A DNA stretch of 64,000 nucleotides from Physella acuta (GCF_028476545.1 NW_026731624.1:387501-451500), one strand, 5' to 3'. Counted from the first letter of the stretch, positions 32,775 through 45,417 are shown. Notes: a model not told the origin generated them from the letters alone. A program made the numbers and translations.

Positions 32775-35700
32775 TCACAGTATAGGTGGAGTAGGGGGAG
32801 GAGGGGGCGATGAAGGTGGCTGGCCTTTTGGCAGAGGAGGTTTCTTTGATTCAAATACAGCACTATGTTGAGAAAGCATTTGTCGGAACTTCTCCGTCCG
32901 GGTCTGTGAGGGGTCAATTGTCGGCGTGATAGGTGGGTGACCGTGAGTGCCATCGTCGTCATCGTCATCAAATATGTTGTTGGGCATGGTAGAAGAAAAA
33001 GCGTCATTGATGCTGAAACCACTGTTCTGGTGCTGCAACACATGAGAAGAACTGTTGTCTGAGTGGTGACTACTGCGGTAGTTGTCCTGGGAACCTGAGC
33101 TATAGGACTCCATTCTTTGAGACTTGGAGGACCGCTCCTCATAGTAGTCCAAGGCAGAGGCTGAGCGTTTGCTGGACTTGCTTTCGTGGCGAGAGCGGTC
33201 GTGTTTTGATGAGTGCTTCTTGCTCTTGTGCTGGTGACTGCGGTGGTGATGCCCGTGATGGTGTGAGCGGTGGGATTCTCGATCTCCGTTGTGTCCATTT
33301 GAACTGTGATCACTGTCACGACGACTGTAGTTCCCAGTGCTGTCCCCTGATTTGGGTACGGACAAGCGAAGTTTAAGGCCTTCTGATTTGCGCTCTGAGC
33401 CAATAGAAGGAGCTGGTGAGGCATCATCAACTATTTCCCCCTCCTCAAAAGGAGTACTGGATCTAGATGACTTTGAACCACTAGGTCCTACATCGTCTAA
33501 AGCTGAGTCAGATTTAATAGGTTTGATCTTCAGTTTCAGACCAGCCTCAGGTTTTTTCACATAATGCCTGTCACCAGAGGGGTCCAGCTTGACTTTAATC
33601 TTTAAGCGTGGTGTGTTGGGACTGTCTGTCTGTGGGTGTGTAAAGTCTGAATGTGACGTGCTGGTTTTAAAACTTTTGTCAGCTGGGGAGTTGGTGGCAG
33701 AATCTGTATGGGGATCAAACACACTATTTTCAGACAGAACAGAGTCTGTGATTCCATCTTCAACTGGAGCTCGAGATCTGGCCCTTTCTCTGTACATGGA
33801 TAAAGACAACTTTGAACCTACATGTGGAATAGATGGTGTTTCATCCACCACCTTAACACTCTCAGGAGAAGCCACACTGACGGGATAGCTGACAGGGTCA
33901 CCTGAGACTGCTAGGTCAGGGGGATCAAGTGGGCTTGGGGGTTTCACTGGGGGGCTGGGGGTTTGGGGAGGAGGGGTGTGTGCTGATGATTCATTCAGAT
34001 CAACAGCTGGCGTATACTCAGCTGCGTTTCTTAATACTTGCTGCCTGTAAGCCATAGCTTCTTCTCTTGTGGGTTGAGCTTTAGACCTCTTTTGGTCCAT
34101 GTCTGATCTACGATCTGAACGAGGCTGAGAATGTCGAGTTGGATCCACGGGTCGAGCCTGATCATGAGGCCGTGATGGGTCTCGTGGGCGAGATGGGTCA
34201 TGGCTGAGACGGTTTGGATCATGAGATCTATTCAAGTCAACAGAATGCCTTGAGTCATGGCCAGGGCGTGATGAGGGTACATGACTAGCTGAGCCAGAAT
34301 GTGGTCTGCCCCCTGCAGGTGGGTGGGTGGTGGTGCCAGGTAGCAGTGGGTGTCTTGACTGGGGTTTATTGCTCCCTGGTGTTGTGTTGTTGGTTCGTGC
34401 ACTGCCAGGTTGGTGTGGACGATTATGCTGCTGCTGCTGATTGTGGGCATTTGAGGACGCAGCAGTTTGAGGTGGTCGCATTGGTACACTACTGGAAGGT
34501 GCTGCGGTTCTGGAATGGGATATATGTAATGGATCTTTAGAATGATTGTCTGCTGGGGCAGCCCCATTTGTAAAGTCTGTGATTGGTGGTTTCCCATTAG
34601 GGCTGTTGACAACATCCTGAGCAGGTGCACTGTTTGCTAGCTGCTGACTCTCAACAACTTGTTTGACTGAGTGGTTGGATGGGGGTAATGCTGTTGCCAC
34701 AGGAGGCTGTGGTATACTGGCAGTAGCAGCAGAGGATGTGATAGGTTGAGCATGTGATGGACGAGCTCCTTGTGAAGTTGATGCAGATGCTACACCAGGT
34801 CCTCGAGCTGGTCCAGGCATAGCTCTATTATTTGCTACTCTTGACATCTGCAAATGGAGAATTTGAACTTTTAAAAACAGAAATCTTGAGTCAAAATTTA
34901 ACTTCTATATTTTAAATAGCTAGCTGACAATTGTTATTCTCATTCTTGACACAACTTAAATTTTTTTTTTTTTTTATTAATTTAGAGGAATCAAATGTCA
35001 GTAGAACAGGAATAAGTATTCAACCATAAATTGTTTTTCACAGCTATGATCGAAACCAACATTATTTTAGCTCAGTACATTTGTTCCAATAGCCTATTAT
35101 AAATTCCTTTTAATTCATGAACTTATCAGCGCTTGATTAACACAGTATTTTTGTATTTTTGTTACACAAAGACAATAATACTTACCCTTCCAAGATTTGT
35201 CATCCAGGATGGCAGGAGTGGGCAACCTTTGATACACTGGAGAAACTCTTCTGACACAGCTGATGAAAGTTTAAAAATGTAAATATATAGACCCATGCAG
35301 AACTATAATCAAAATACAAAATCTACATGTTCTATCATGTTAGTATACACCAGTATGTGATGTACCTTCAATTTCTGCTATATCGGTCTGGGAATGCAAA
35401 ACTTGATACCACTTGACATTTGGGTCTTTCATGGATACAAACTGTTGGCACAAAAATATACTTAGATAAAAATAAACTAATACAGCGCTAACTCAAGCAT
35501 TCATTCTTTTCTTTTACAAAATGGTTGAAGTGCTACATTTACCTCAGCTAAATGTAATTGAATTAAAAAATCTTACCTTGACTGAATGGGCTTTAGATGC
35601 AATGTTTAGACACATGGTGGCTATTGTCTCAGGTGTATACTTCAAGCATAACATTGTAAGTTGTGAACTATAAAACAACAAGAAAAAATGTGTTAAAAAT

Positions 35701-38700
35701 AATGCAACATTATTTTTATATAGCTATTCTAGCCTTATTTTATTAAGATCTATAGCATTTGTTTTTTTAATCATATTAAACATTATTCAGCAAAAAAATA
35801 GCTTACCTAGCAGTAGCAAGATTATATGCATATTGAGATATATCCTTGATATTCTCAGCTGAAATGGAAAGATACCCATCTATGTGAGGAAGGAGAGACA
35901 AAGTTTGTAATAAGCAAAATAATTTTTTCAACATCCATGCAAATTGTTTCTCATTTTATACTATATAATACAATTTTATTATCTAATATATCTAGAATGT
36001 ATACTGTAAAAATGTAAAAAAAAAATTAGCAACAGCTATTTAACAAAAAGGTAAAAATAATACGTACCACCCAAAAGAGCACACATTCGAATTACATAAT
36101 TATGTGGATGTACAATCTGAAGCTGGAAACCTACATGAAAACAATTACAATTTTTTATGAAGTAATAAGCACAACATTAATTTTAAAACTCAATTTACTT
36201 ATGTTCTTTAAGTTATTATTGTGGCACCATCAGCATCAATAGATTTAGTTAATTTTAACAATAACAATTCATGTGTGAAATGGGCTCCAGCAAAGAAGAT
36301 TGAGGCCGATAGAGCTTTTCTTCTTGGTTGAAACACATAAAGTTGGAGTTAAGTTCTAACTTAACCTACCAATGACAGCATAGATCTCTGTTTCACACTC
36401 GAGGACAAGCTTCCTCATTTCCTGGTAAGCCTGTCGGACAAAGATAGACCCACACATTACAAGTATAGGTTCTTAGATACTTTGTCACGACTCAATGCCT
36501 TTTTATACTTATAGTTAGCAAGTACAATGTCATTTTTTTTAAATAAATAAATCTATTAAAAAAAAAAAGTTTTGGGAACTTTTACAATTGCGTATGCTTA
36601 AAAAATGTATTTAGGATTCTAACTGCAAACTCAACAAGTTTAAAGTATTTGGAAATTTAAACAAAATAAAAACAAAAATTTAATTTCTTCAGAGTAGACT
36701 TGTAAAAATTCAATTATAATGGAAACATTTGTACTGAGATCCTTTAAAAATGTGGACTGAATTTTTAAACCAAAAAATAAAATGATTTTTTATAAAAGGC
36801 TAACAAAAACATATTACAAGATGTATAAAAATGAGCTACTGGAAAAATACTACATGTAGGTAATCCAAACTTACAATTTGTTCAATCAACTTTAAGCTTA
36901 AAAATTGTCTTCCTGTATTTATTTTTGTGTTCAAAGTCTTATTTAAATTTTACAATTATGAAAAACTAAACTGTAAAGTTTTAATTAAAATTCTTTTATT
37001 GTGAATCATATTTTGTATTTGTTCTTTATGTAAAGATATAAGTTAACAAATTATTTTTTGTCTTCTTTAGTTTAACACTTCATGTGTATATGGCTGCTAT
37101 AAAGAGGGGTATACTATTTTCATGCACAAAAAATTAAAACATACATAATTTTTTTTTCAAATCTGAGACGTCTTTGAGATTTAAAAATGAAGGTATTGAA
37201 AAAGCCTTTGATAAAAAAACTTATAATGTTAATACTAAGTTCTTTAAAAGCAGTTGTGCAAGAAAAACACACTAGTGAGCAAATTGTTTTAGATCATTCT
37301 GAAAAATAATCTACTATAAGCAAGTGTTACTACTGTCATCAACTTTTTATTCAAAACATCAATTTGATTTTATAAAAATCATTATTGAAACTCAAAGTTC
37401 AAAAACAAGAATATAAATTTTGAAATTAGTTGTGCCATGCAGTATCAAACGAGAACTAATTTTTAAACGCGTTTGGATTACCTATAATTACTATGAGAAA
37501 CTAAAGCCACTGATGTGTTTGATCAAATGCATATAAGAAAGAACACTATCTTTTTACTTACAGGTGACTCAATGTTGCAGTTATTCTGACACAAAACATC
37601 CATTTTTACTCTGTACTGAGAGTCCATTTCATAAGTAAAAGGATCTGTTTTATCCAAAAACTCCCTGTTCTTGTTCGTCCTGATGATGTCCACAGCTGTT
37701 CTGATGAGATGTTCCAACTTACGAGCACTTTCTTCCACTTTACCACCAGCAAAAGCAAGCCCCAAGGCCAGATGCTGAAAAAAACAAAACAATTGATCAA
37801 AGTAGAAAATGTACAAGTGATGGCATTTATTTCAAGACATTTAAGACCATTAACTAAAATTGATTGCTTACCACTCTGGGAAATGATTTGACGGAGCGAA
37901 ACATGTAAAATCTGTGCATGAAGATTACACTAGTGTTCACAGCAAGCTGGGTCCTTCAAAACAAAGCATTAAAAATACTTTAAAATATTAAAACTGTAAT
38001 AATAACAGCAAAATTTTCAAATGATAAATCGACAATTAACACTAAGTAACATTTTTTATTTATATGAATTAACTATTTAGTTAATTCAAATTTTACACAA
38101 CAATATACATACATTATTTTATCAACTTTGGAGACACAAACAGGAAAACAAGTTAATAAAAAGTCTAGTGACAATTTAAGCGCAATTTCCTTAATTAATT
38201 TTTTGTGACCGAACGAAAGGATATTTTGAAAACTTTCTTCGGCAATATTGTTCTAAATTATGGCAGGAATCGATTGGTAAATGTTTCAAGTCGCTAAGTG
38301 GTCTGGTTACCGAGATATGGGCCAAAAACTGCATTTTTTCCAGGTTTTTTGGCTTATCCGGGAAATCCAGGAAGGAATTCCGGGAATTTTTTTGGCCCAC
38401 AATCATCCTCGGAACTTGCTTAACATATTTGCTTTTGGAATTAGTCCTCAATATTGATTCGTTGAGGAGGAGATACGACTTAAAGCTGCGGACACACATC
38501 GGACACACATCCATCCTTGACGAGTTAATAATCGCAATTGTCAGTATGGAAATTGCGCTAAAAACTACATTTTGTGAAGCTAACTATTTACATTTGGTAC
38601 TTACAATCCTGACTTTAATCCAATTGTTTGTATTAGCATTGCTTGTTTCTGTCGGAATGTCAACTCTTGCTCTGTGGTGATGCCATTCTCCACCACACTA

Positions 38701-41700
38701 GGAGTATTTCTCAACTTCTCCTCATCAAATAGCCACTTAAAATTGCAGCTAAGGTCTTCCATGTTCTGTAAAAATATACACATTGAAATATATATGTATA
38801 TAATGTACTGTTGATGACTAACAGCTGCTCTATAATAGTACATGTAACATGTTAGGAGAAGTAATGTAAGAAAAAAATGATGACCATGCAAATCCCCTAA
38901 GTAAACTACTATTTCCTTGATCTTGAAAACATGAAACTGGTATTAAGTCTATCAAAGTTCAGAGCTATCCCATTTTAAAAATAGTTTTAAATGTATTACT
39001 TAACATTGAAAACAATTTATATAATAAATCTAACACTTATATAAGGGTTATTTTTTTATGTGAAAGCAAGTATCATCTGTATTCAAATTTTAGAATTTTT
39101 GTAGGCGTATATTAATTGGTAATCAATGTTTTAATAATAAAGTGGCAGCAGTATTTGAATTTTAGGAATTAGCTCAGTTTAGTTGAGATAACCTACGCCT
39201 ACATATATTTCTACTTTTTATATATTTAACCTGTGATAAAAAAGGCAAACAAATTTTTACTAATTATCTCATTTTTGGAACGAAAAGCTGTATGCATGAA
39301 TTTGACCAACAATAGGGCTTGTAAGTCTACAGTCTCAAAATCTATTAGCTGGCAAGTACGAGAACGAGAAGTTGTGGCCTACTTAAAAGCCCTATTATCT
39401 TCAATATACTGTTGTACCAATATTCAAAGATAAAATTGCTTCAATTATGCCAAGCATTTAATTTACTACGCATAAACTAATTTAGAGAAGTATATTATAT
39501 TAAAATTTAAATGCTGAACAGTTTTAACTCTAATAGTTGAGGCCAAAATTTTGTTATCTGCTGCACCAGTAAATTTTTTTTATAGGCCTATCATTAAATC
39601 ACTAAAAATTCATCCAGGGCTGCCCTACAATGGTATTTATTTAGAACTAATTATCTATTAAGTGTTATTTAACAGCAGTTTACATTTTGAAAGAACACTA
39701 AATTATTGAATCTATTAATAGAATAGTATGTTACTCAGGTTGTATTATTTTTTAAAATACAATTGACAAAATTTAACTTTTAATAACCCAATTCAAATTA
39801 TCAAAACATGTTTTTACATACAATTTTATAAATAACACTGCTAGTATATCAATAAACTATTTTGGCATAGACTGCCTGCAACTTTAAAGTATGCATTTCG
39901 AAAAAGGTCAAATAAAACAAGAACTTAGTTAATGCATATTCAGTTTTTTTTTCAATTAAGGCAGCTGATATTTGCTGATTTTGTATGTAAAAGAAAAATT
40001 ACTGTATAAAGTAAGCTGATGCAGAAATTAAAAAATTACATCTAATAAACTTTATAAATAAATTTAATTTCATGCTTTTCACATCAAACTTTGTAGCCTT
40101 TCTATAAAGGATGTTTTGTTTCAAAATGTTTATAAATTATAGAAGACAAATTGGTCAGAAACAAACATAAGTAAATGGTTCAAGATATAAGCAAAACAGT
40201 AGCTTCTGTATAATCTGAAACCAACTTACAAGAATCAGTTGGATAAGAGATAATGCTACCAACCCAAAGTACAGCCCTGTTATTGCTTAAGCATGGATAG
40301 GTACCTTAGGTATAAATAAGAGTTTGTGCAAACATTATAGGATGTTTTCTACCTTCACATCCAATATAATGATCTAGAACTTTTTCTATTTCCATAGACC
40401 ACCACCCTTCATAAATAAAACAGTTCTAGGACCCTTGCTTAAACGTGTTAACACTATTTTGAAGTATAGGGAAATAGGTGGGGGGGGATTTTTATGGTAG
40501 AGTATAGGATCAAAAGAGTGACTTTACTTTTTTTTTAAAACCACAAAAGCAAGATAATAGCTGTATTTAGATATTAAATCTTTTGTGACGTGATCACATG
40601 CATGCAACTTTACCTCCTTGCCTATTTATACTTTCCCCCACACCATATACACTTTGTTAACTTTGTAATTGTTTGTTACAAGATGTTTAAGCATTTTCTT
40701 TTCAATGTGTTGTAAATGAGAATATATGCAAAATATACACCTGCTACATTTTGCTATTAAAATTCACACTTCTTAACACATCTCTGAACAAAAAGGAATG
40801 TTATCCCCACCCAATAAAATTAACACTGCTCACAAAATCTACCTCATTCTATTGCTTATTTTCAGTCATAGATTGTATGAAAATAATGCCAAATGAGTAG
40901 GCCTAAAAGCCTTTCAGGGCTATTCCCAGCATATGGTTGTTACATTCCTCATAGCTTTTCTTTATAGTCTATACCACTATACCTAAAAAATGGGAAAAAA
41001 TCAACCTTCATGGCTATAATATGTGCACAATCCCAAAACAGGAAAGTAATAGGAAAAGTAGGATTCAACAAAACTTCTATGACTGCCAGCAGGGTGAACC
41101 ACTTTTCCACCATTATAACTCATTGATTCACCGCTAGTGAGGCGAAAGGGTAAATATAGGGGACTGAGAAATCCAACAAAATTGTTATGTGATCCTGAAC
41201 ACAGGTTTAGGTTCTCTAACTAGTTCAAATGGCAACCCATTTTTAAGAAAGCCAAGAGACCCATACAACAATTAAAAAAGAATATTATAGACTGGGAGCC
41301 TGTGATCTAGCTTCTAGTGATACACTCTGTTGGCAATCACAGATTTAGTTTCCTTTACTGCATGAAAAGGTCTACCCTATTCCTGCTTGGCTTAAATACT
41401 TAAATGCCTTTTTGTGACATTTCTGCTACTTAGTGCAAATTAAAATTTTAAGTAGTTCTAGACCTACTAGTCTTTTCTAAATCTAGAGTCTAGATCCAGA
41501 ATATAAGCAGAATTTGTTTAATTAGATCTACGTAGGCCTCCTGTCTAATTTTTAATGAATTGCAGGTTTTTCTGGCCTCTAAATTTAGTAAATTTGGCTA
41601 AAGAAACGTTTATTTTCCCTTTCAGTTTTTGTTAATTTCTACCTGTTGAATCCGCAAGACTTTAGTCTACCGACAATAATCGATTTATGACTAAAAACAT

Positions 41701-44520
41701 CTCATGGTGATTAATATCTGGGATGAGTACATCAACGTGAGACCAACTAAGGCCTAAGGACCTCGCGGAACAAAACAGCGTGGATGTGATATCAAAAAAA
41801 AAAAAATTGGAAGAGCATGGTCTTTGTCATGTTCCAGGACAGACAGAAATATGAAATAAAGCAACGTTTACAAATGAATCAGAGAGATTCATTTGTGTGA
41901 TTAATTGCTATGTCAAGTACATTTTGCTTGTATTTAGCAAGCGTAACAAGTTTCTTGGGGTTAATAGATTTTTAAAAAACGTGACATTTGTATCCAGTAC
42001 ATAGAATGTAACATTCACTTTTAAAATGGCGGATGAAACAGATTCGCATAAAATAAATAGTAAAATATAATTGGTTAAAAGGTCATTGCAACTCTAAAAC
42101 TTATTTATTTCTTAAGAAATCAATCTACATTTTTAAGGTTTTATAATTTTTAGTACAATTATTAAAAGTTGTACCGATTTTACCGCACTAATGTATGTAG
42201 GATTTAATAAACAAAAGGTCAATGTCCTCCATTAGATAATATCTAGGTCAATAAGTGCGTGTGAAGTACCGTTTTACAAAGGGGCGCTACTCTAGAATTG
42301 AAAACTCACTTTGTAACGGTACCTTTGCACTTTAAATCACTTTTGGTTTCAGGGTTGACAACATTAAGATTTAATACTATAATAGCCAATGAATTTATTG
42401 TTTATTTCTGCTATATCTAACTATATTGTTTCGCTCTTAAACGTTTAGAAATGGCTCATAATCGAGTTATATAACGAATGACTCATGTAGGCCTGGTATT
42501 ATGAAAGCAGTTTCACCCCATGCGAATCTAAACAACACTGTTGTTGATCGGCTGGCTATTTATAGCCATGTTTATATGCTACTATTCTAACTGCTCTTCC
42601 TCTTATATTAAAGAGTCTTTCACTGTAAAAAATTAATATAAGCATTACATTATGGCTTAATTGTAAGAAATTGGATCAACTAGCTGTGTCGTAACCAATA
42701 CCCGTGTAACAATCAGTGTTTCTTCCAGACCTTTTTTCTCCGGGGGGGGCGGGGCACTTAAAATTTTCGGGGGGGGGGTAGACTTTCTTCGGGGGGGGGG
42801 GGGGCGGACACTGTTAAAAGTATATATTTTTTATATAAATTTCATTTTCTCCGTGGGGGGGGGGCATATTTTCCGGGGTGGAGGCGGACACTAGTAAAAA
42901 TATTTTTTTCTATATAAATTCCATTTCATCGGGGGGGGGGGGCGCTTAGACACCCCCCCCCCCCTCCAAGAGATGGCTGGAAGAAACTCTGACCTTAATT
43001 GCTGTTGACTTGGATGACAGAAATGAGTACTTCTCTATCATGGTGCAACCTGATTGGCCTCAAATGTTATACAACCATGTGTAACACTAACAACCCAGAG
43101 TAACTTGGGCGAGCAACTTTTATTTAGTAAAATACTGGAGGTCACTGTGTTTATTGTTACCCCTCCAATCCACCAAAAAAATCTCTGCGGTGGCGTGAGG
43201 TGGGGCAGATATAGAGGGGTACTTCGAGTGAGATCACCGAAGTCTTGGATTAAATGTCTAACACCAAATGAAGCTATCGCAAGTGTCGTGTAAACAAGGA
43301 GTTATCTCAGTGGAGCGTGACCACACAAGCACAGCTAGTTAACGTCACATAGGCCCAAAGGCCTCTACAGTGTTAAGGGTGTGTTAAGAATATAGGGTGG
43401 GCAATGAGAGGTGGGTCCAATATGTTATCATCACACATCTAGACTATCGCGAGTTTAGCTCACAGTGGTAGCAGCCGAGTTATTGCTTTAGGTAAAGTAG
43501 CGAGGACTTGACAATCGTTAGTTTTACTTTCTCGTGTACGAAGTATAGAGAAAGTATTGTAATCCTTCCTGCAAAATTGTTGAAAGAAATGTCCTCAAAC
43601 TACGAATTACAACGATGTATGTGGAGTGTTTCTTCCATACTTTTTTCTCGGGGGGGGGGGGGGGGGGGGGGCACATGAAATTTTCGATGGGGCGAACTAA
43701 AATTGCCAGGGGGCGGACACCGTTAAAAGTATAATTTTTCTGTATAAATTCCATTTCGATCGGGGAGGGGGGGGGCAGAGCAGAGGCGTAGCGAGGGGGG
43801 GGCGGACATATGTCCCCGGGCGCCGACCTTAGAGGGGGCACCAAATTGAAAGTTTGAGGGGGGTGCAAATGAAAAGTTCGAGGGGGGGGTGCAAATCGAA
43901 AGTTTGGGGGGGGTGCAAATCGAAAGTTTGGGGGGGGGGTGCAAATCGAAAGTTTGAGGGGGGGGGGGGAGCAAATGAAAAGTTCGAGGGAAGGGGGGTG
44001 CAAATCGAAAGTTTGTCCCCGGGCGCCGGGAAGGGTCGCTACGTCTCTGGGGCAGAGCCCCCCCCCCCCCCCCCCCCCCGATGGAGAGATGCATAGTGTG
44101 CCATACAGGCCACTGACTTCGATTTCAACCAGTCTTTCTGAATTCGCTTCCATAGTGAGTTTCCAAAGAAAAAACTACAAGGCGGTGATTTTTGTCTTTG
44201 GAGTTTTTTTTCTCTTGCATGGGTTGCTATCCCCAGCTATTGAACCTGATATGTCCGGGCGTTCCAACTCAGGACTTAAGGATTCAGCTACCATGAGCTT
44301 TACCAGCACAACCACGCCTATCCTATCTAGTCTTTAAATTTGCTGTAAATGAGAAGTTAGAACAGCGGAGACCATAAAAGAATAAAAACTTAAAACAAAC
44401 CTTTATCATCACATACTCTAATACATCAACAGCATTTTTGCTTTTTGAAGGAGAGGCATTACGTTTGCCTTGATTATCATTCGTAGCTTCGGGGTTTACG
44501 CTTCCATCTTCACTTGCCAT
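32775..44520 (-). CDS. CCNT1: Cyclin T, regulatory subunit of P-TEFb
   Basis: Partners CDK9 to phosphorylate RNA polymerase II and release paused transcription in the nucleus. Exons in coding order: 44520-44401, 38765-38605, 37953-37872, 37774-37562, 36430-36370, 36130-36068, 35858-35807, 35667-35577, 35441-35366, 35259-35186, 34847-32775. All splice phases agree; total 1021 codons plus stop. Cyclin-box motifs match cyclin T: WLFDEEKLRNTPS, ELTFRQKQA, NTSVIFMHRFYMF, GGKVEESARKLEHLIR, GFQLQIVHPHNYVIRMC, LKYTPETIATMCLN. The last exon holds LSLSMYRERARS, LKIKVKLDP and LKLRLSVP (compare EYRAKHAEEL and LKMRIPV/IKMRIKV in vertebrate cyclin T), a His-rich HRSHHHGHHHRSHQHK tract and a proline-rich end. 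The start ATG at 44520 has a good context (GAGATGG), but the frame stays open to 44952. Confidence 0.92.
38180..38558. mobile_element. MITE, possibly PIF/Harbinger-type, in cyclin T intron 2
   Basis: Perfect 11-bp terminal inverted repeats, GCGCAATTTCC and GGAAATTGCGC, are flanked on both sides by TAA. A 3-bp TWA duplication is typical of PIF/Harbinger. About 379 bp, no transposase. It ends 46 bp from the 5' splice site of exon 2. The 107-codon ORF inside is taken as chance. Confidence 0.65.
42714..42991. mobile_element. hAT-like MITE with poly-G tracts
   Basis: Ends CAGTGTTTCTTCCAG and CTGGAAGAAACTCTG form a terminal inverted repeat of 15 bp with one mismatch. CAG..CTG ends suggest hAT. The interior has several G-runs of 8-14 and a tandem duplication of CGGACACT..TATATAAATT. 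No convincing target duplication remains. Confidence 0.6.
43525..43556. repeat. Second copy of hairpin repeat head
   Basis: TACTTTCTC and GAGAAAGTA arms around 14 bp, followed by TTGTAATC as at 18737. Only about 40 bp of similarity to the first copy continues. Confidence 0.6.
43624..44090. mobile_element. Truncated copy of the poly-G MITE, split by another MITE
   Basis: The left part (GAGTGTTTCTTCC, G-run, CGGACAC, TATAAATTCCATTTC) matches 42714-42991. The right end breaks off after GAGAGATG, before the inverted repeat. It is interrupted at 43781-44049 by a hAT MITE. Confidence 0.55.
43781..44049. mobile_element. hAT-type MITE with perfect 8-bp target duplication
   Basis: Terminal inverted repeats CAGAGGCGTAGCGA and TCGCTACGTCTCTG (one mismatch) are flanked by GGGCAGAG on both sides (43773-43780 and 44050-44057). 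An 8-bp duplication is diagnostic for hAT-class insertion. The interior has about six GTGCAAATCGAAAGTTTG units and a CCCCGGGCGCCG motif in inverted copies near both ends. Confidence 0.85.
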
Positions 44521-44952
44521 CTCCTCCTCTTCGACAAAGGCAGTAGAAGTTGCCAAAAACCGGATCCGGCTCCGCTGGGCTCTCGTGTCGGCATCACTTC
44601 CCGGAATGTATGTGTACTGTTGGTGCAATGTTGCTGGTGCCAGTTCGTGTGGGACGCCGCTGTTGTCAGCTGACCGAAAGTCTCGGCTCTCGACAGAATC
44701 AGAACACTGCGCATAAATCATGCTGGGTGGACAGAAAGAGACAACAGCAGACGCCGTGCATACATTTGCTGCTGCGCTCTGTTGATTTGCGTTGGATGTG
44801 GCTAACCCGCTGTAGGTCATGGCTATATTTAGGTTCTCGGGAAAATCTAGAGTGCCTTGGATGAAGGAGTTATACGAAGATGTCGACAGATCAGTGCTAG
44901 AAATCTCTGAAGAAAGAAAGTCTCCATTTTGAGAGGGTCTTCCAGGACCCAT
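44521..44952 (-). other. Cyclin T 5' UTR or N-terminal extension
   Basis: In frame with the cyclin T start at 44520, the frame stays open for 144 more codons up to an ATG at 44952. The sequence is Ser/Thr/Ala-rich with no known domain. The ATG at 44952 has a poor context (T at -3), so translation probably starts at 44520. Confidence 0.45.
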
Positions 44953-45087
44953 TCAGTGATGTCAGTTGTGATCTACTTGTGTTTGGTTTGGTGGTTGTCG
45001 CGTCGTTGTAGTCAATGTTGGAACATTGGCGCCGAGGGCTGGAATATTGGTGATGAGTGTGTTGATGTATTAGACTCACTCGAGGCT

Positions 45088-45182
45088 AGATGGCGTTTGT
45101 GTCTGACAGCGGTAACCTGATTAAGTCCTGATGTGTTGTCTAAAGAACCAAGAGTCCACAGGCAGTGGTGATGTCACGTGGT
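45088..45182 (-). promoter_or_regulatory. Candidate cyclin T promoter motifs
   Basis: AGATGGCG (YY1-like) at 45088-45095 and TCACGTGG (E-box) at 45174-45181 lie 140-230 bp upstream of the first open exon. No TATA box was seen. Motif matches only. Confidence 0.3.
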
Positions 45183-45297
45183 ACCAGCGGTCAGGGCATT
45201 GAAGGCTCGCCCTGAAAAGAAAGAAACATCTCTTATATTCGTGATTGCTACGAGTCTGAGGAACTCAGATTCAGACCCAAGCATATGTCAATTTAAT

Positions 45298-45417
45298 GCT
45301 TATATCTACTTCATGCTTAGATCTGATTCATGCTTAGTCTACTTCATGCTTAGATCTACTTCATGTTAAATCAATCTTTATGCGGAGATCTACTTCATAC
45401 ATGCTGATATTTACTTC
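45298..45417. repeat. About 21-bp repeat left of the foldback element
   Basis: Irregular units of ATGCTTAGATCTACTTCAT. The same motif in the same orientation occurs at 47300-47395, right of the foldback element. Confidence 0.75.

Larger units (their letters stand above)
38766..44400 (-). other. Cyclin T intron 1 (5.6 kb)
   Basis: Mostly AT-rich unique sequence from 38766 to about 42700 with no supported gene. It then holds two related G-run-bearing MITEs (42714-42991 and 43624-44090), a hairpin-headed repeat (43525) and a nested hAT MITE (43781-44049). Confidence 0.6.

Noticed and set aside
32714-34630. Other-frame ORFs over the cyclin T last exon
   Set aside because: Shadows of the coding frame, which is supported by cyclin T motifs and exon phase.
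38191-38514. 107-codon minus-strand ORF in cyclin T intron 2
   Set aside because: It lies within the Harbinger-like MITE and matches no family I recognise.
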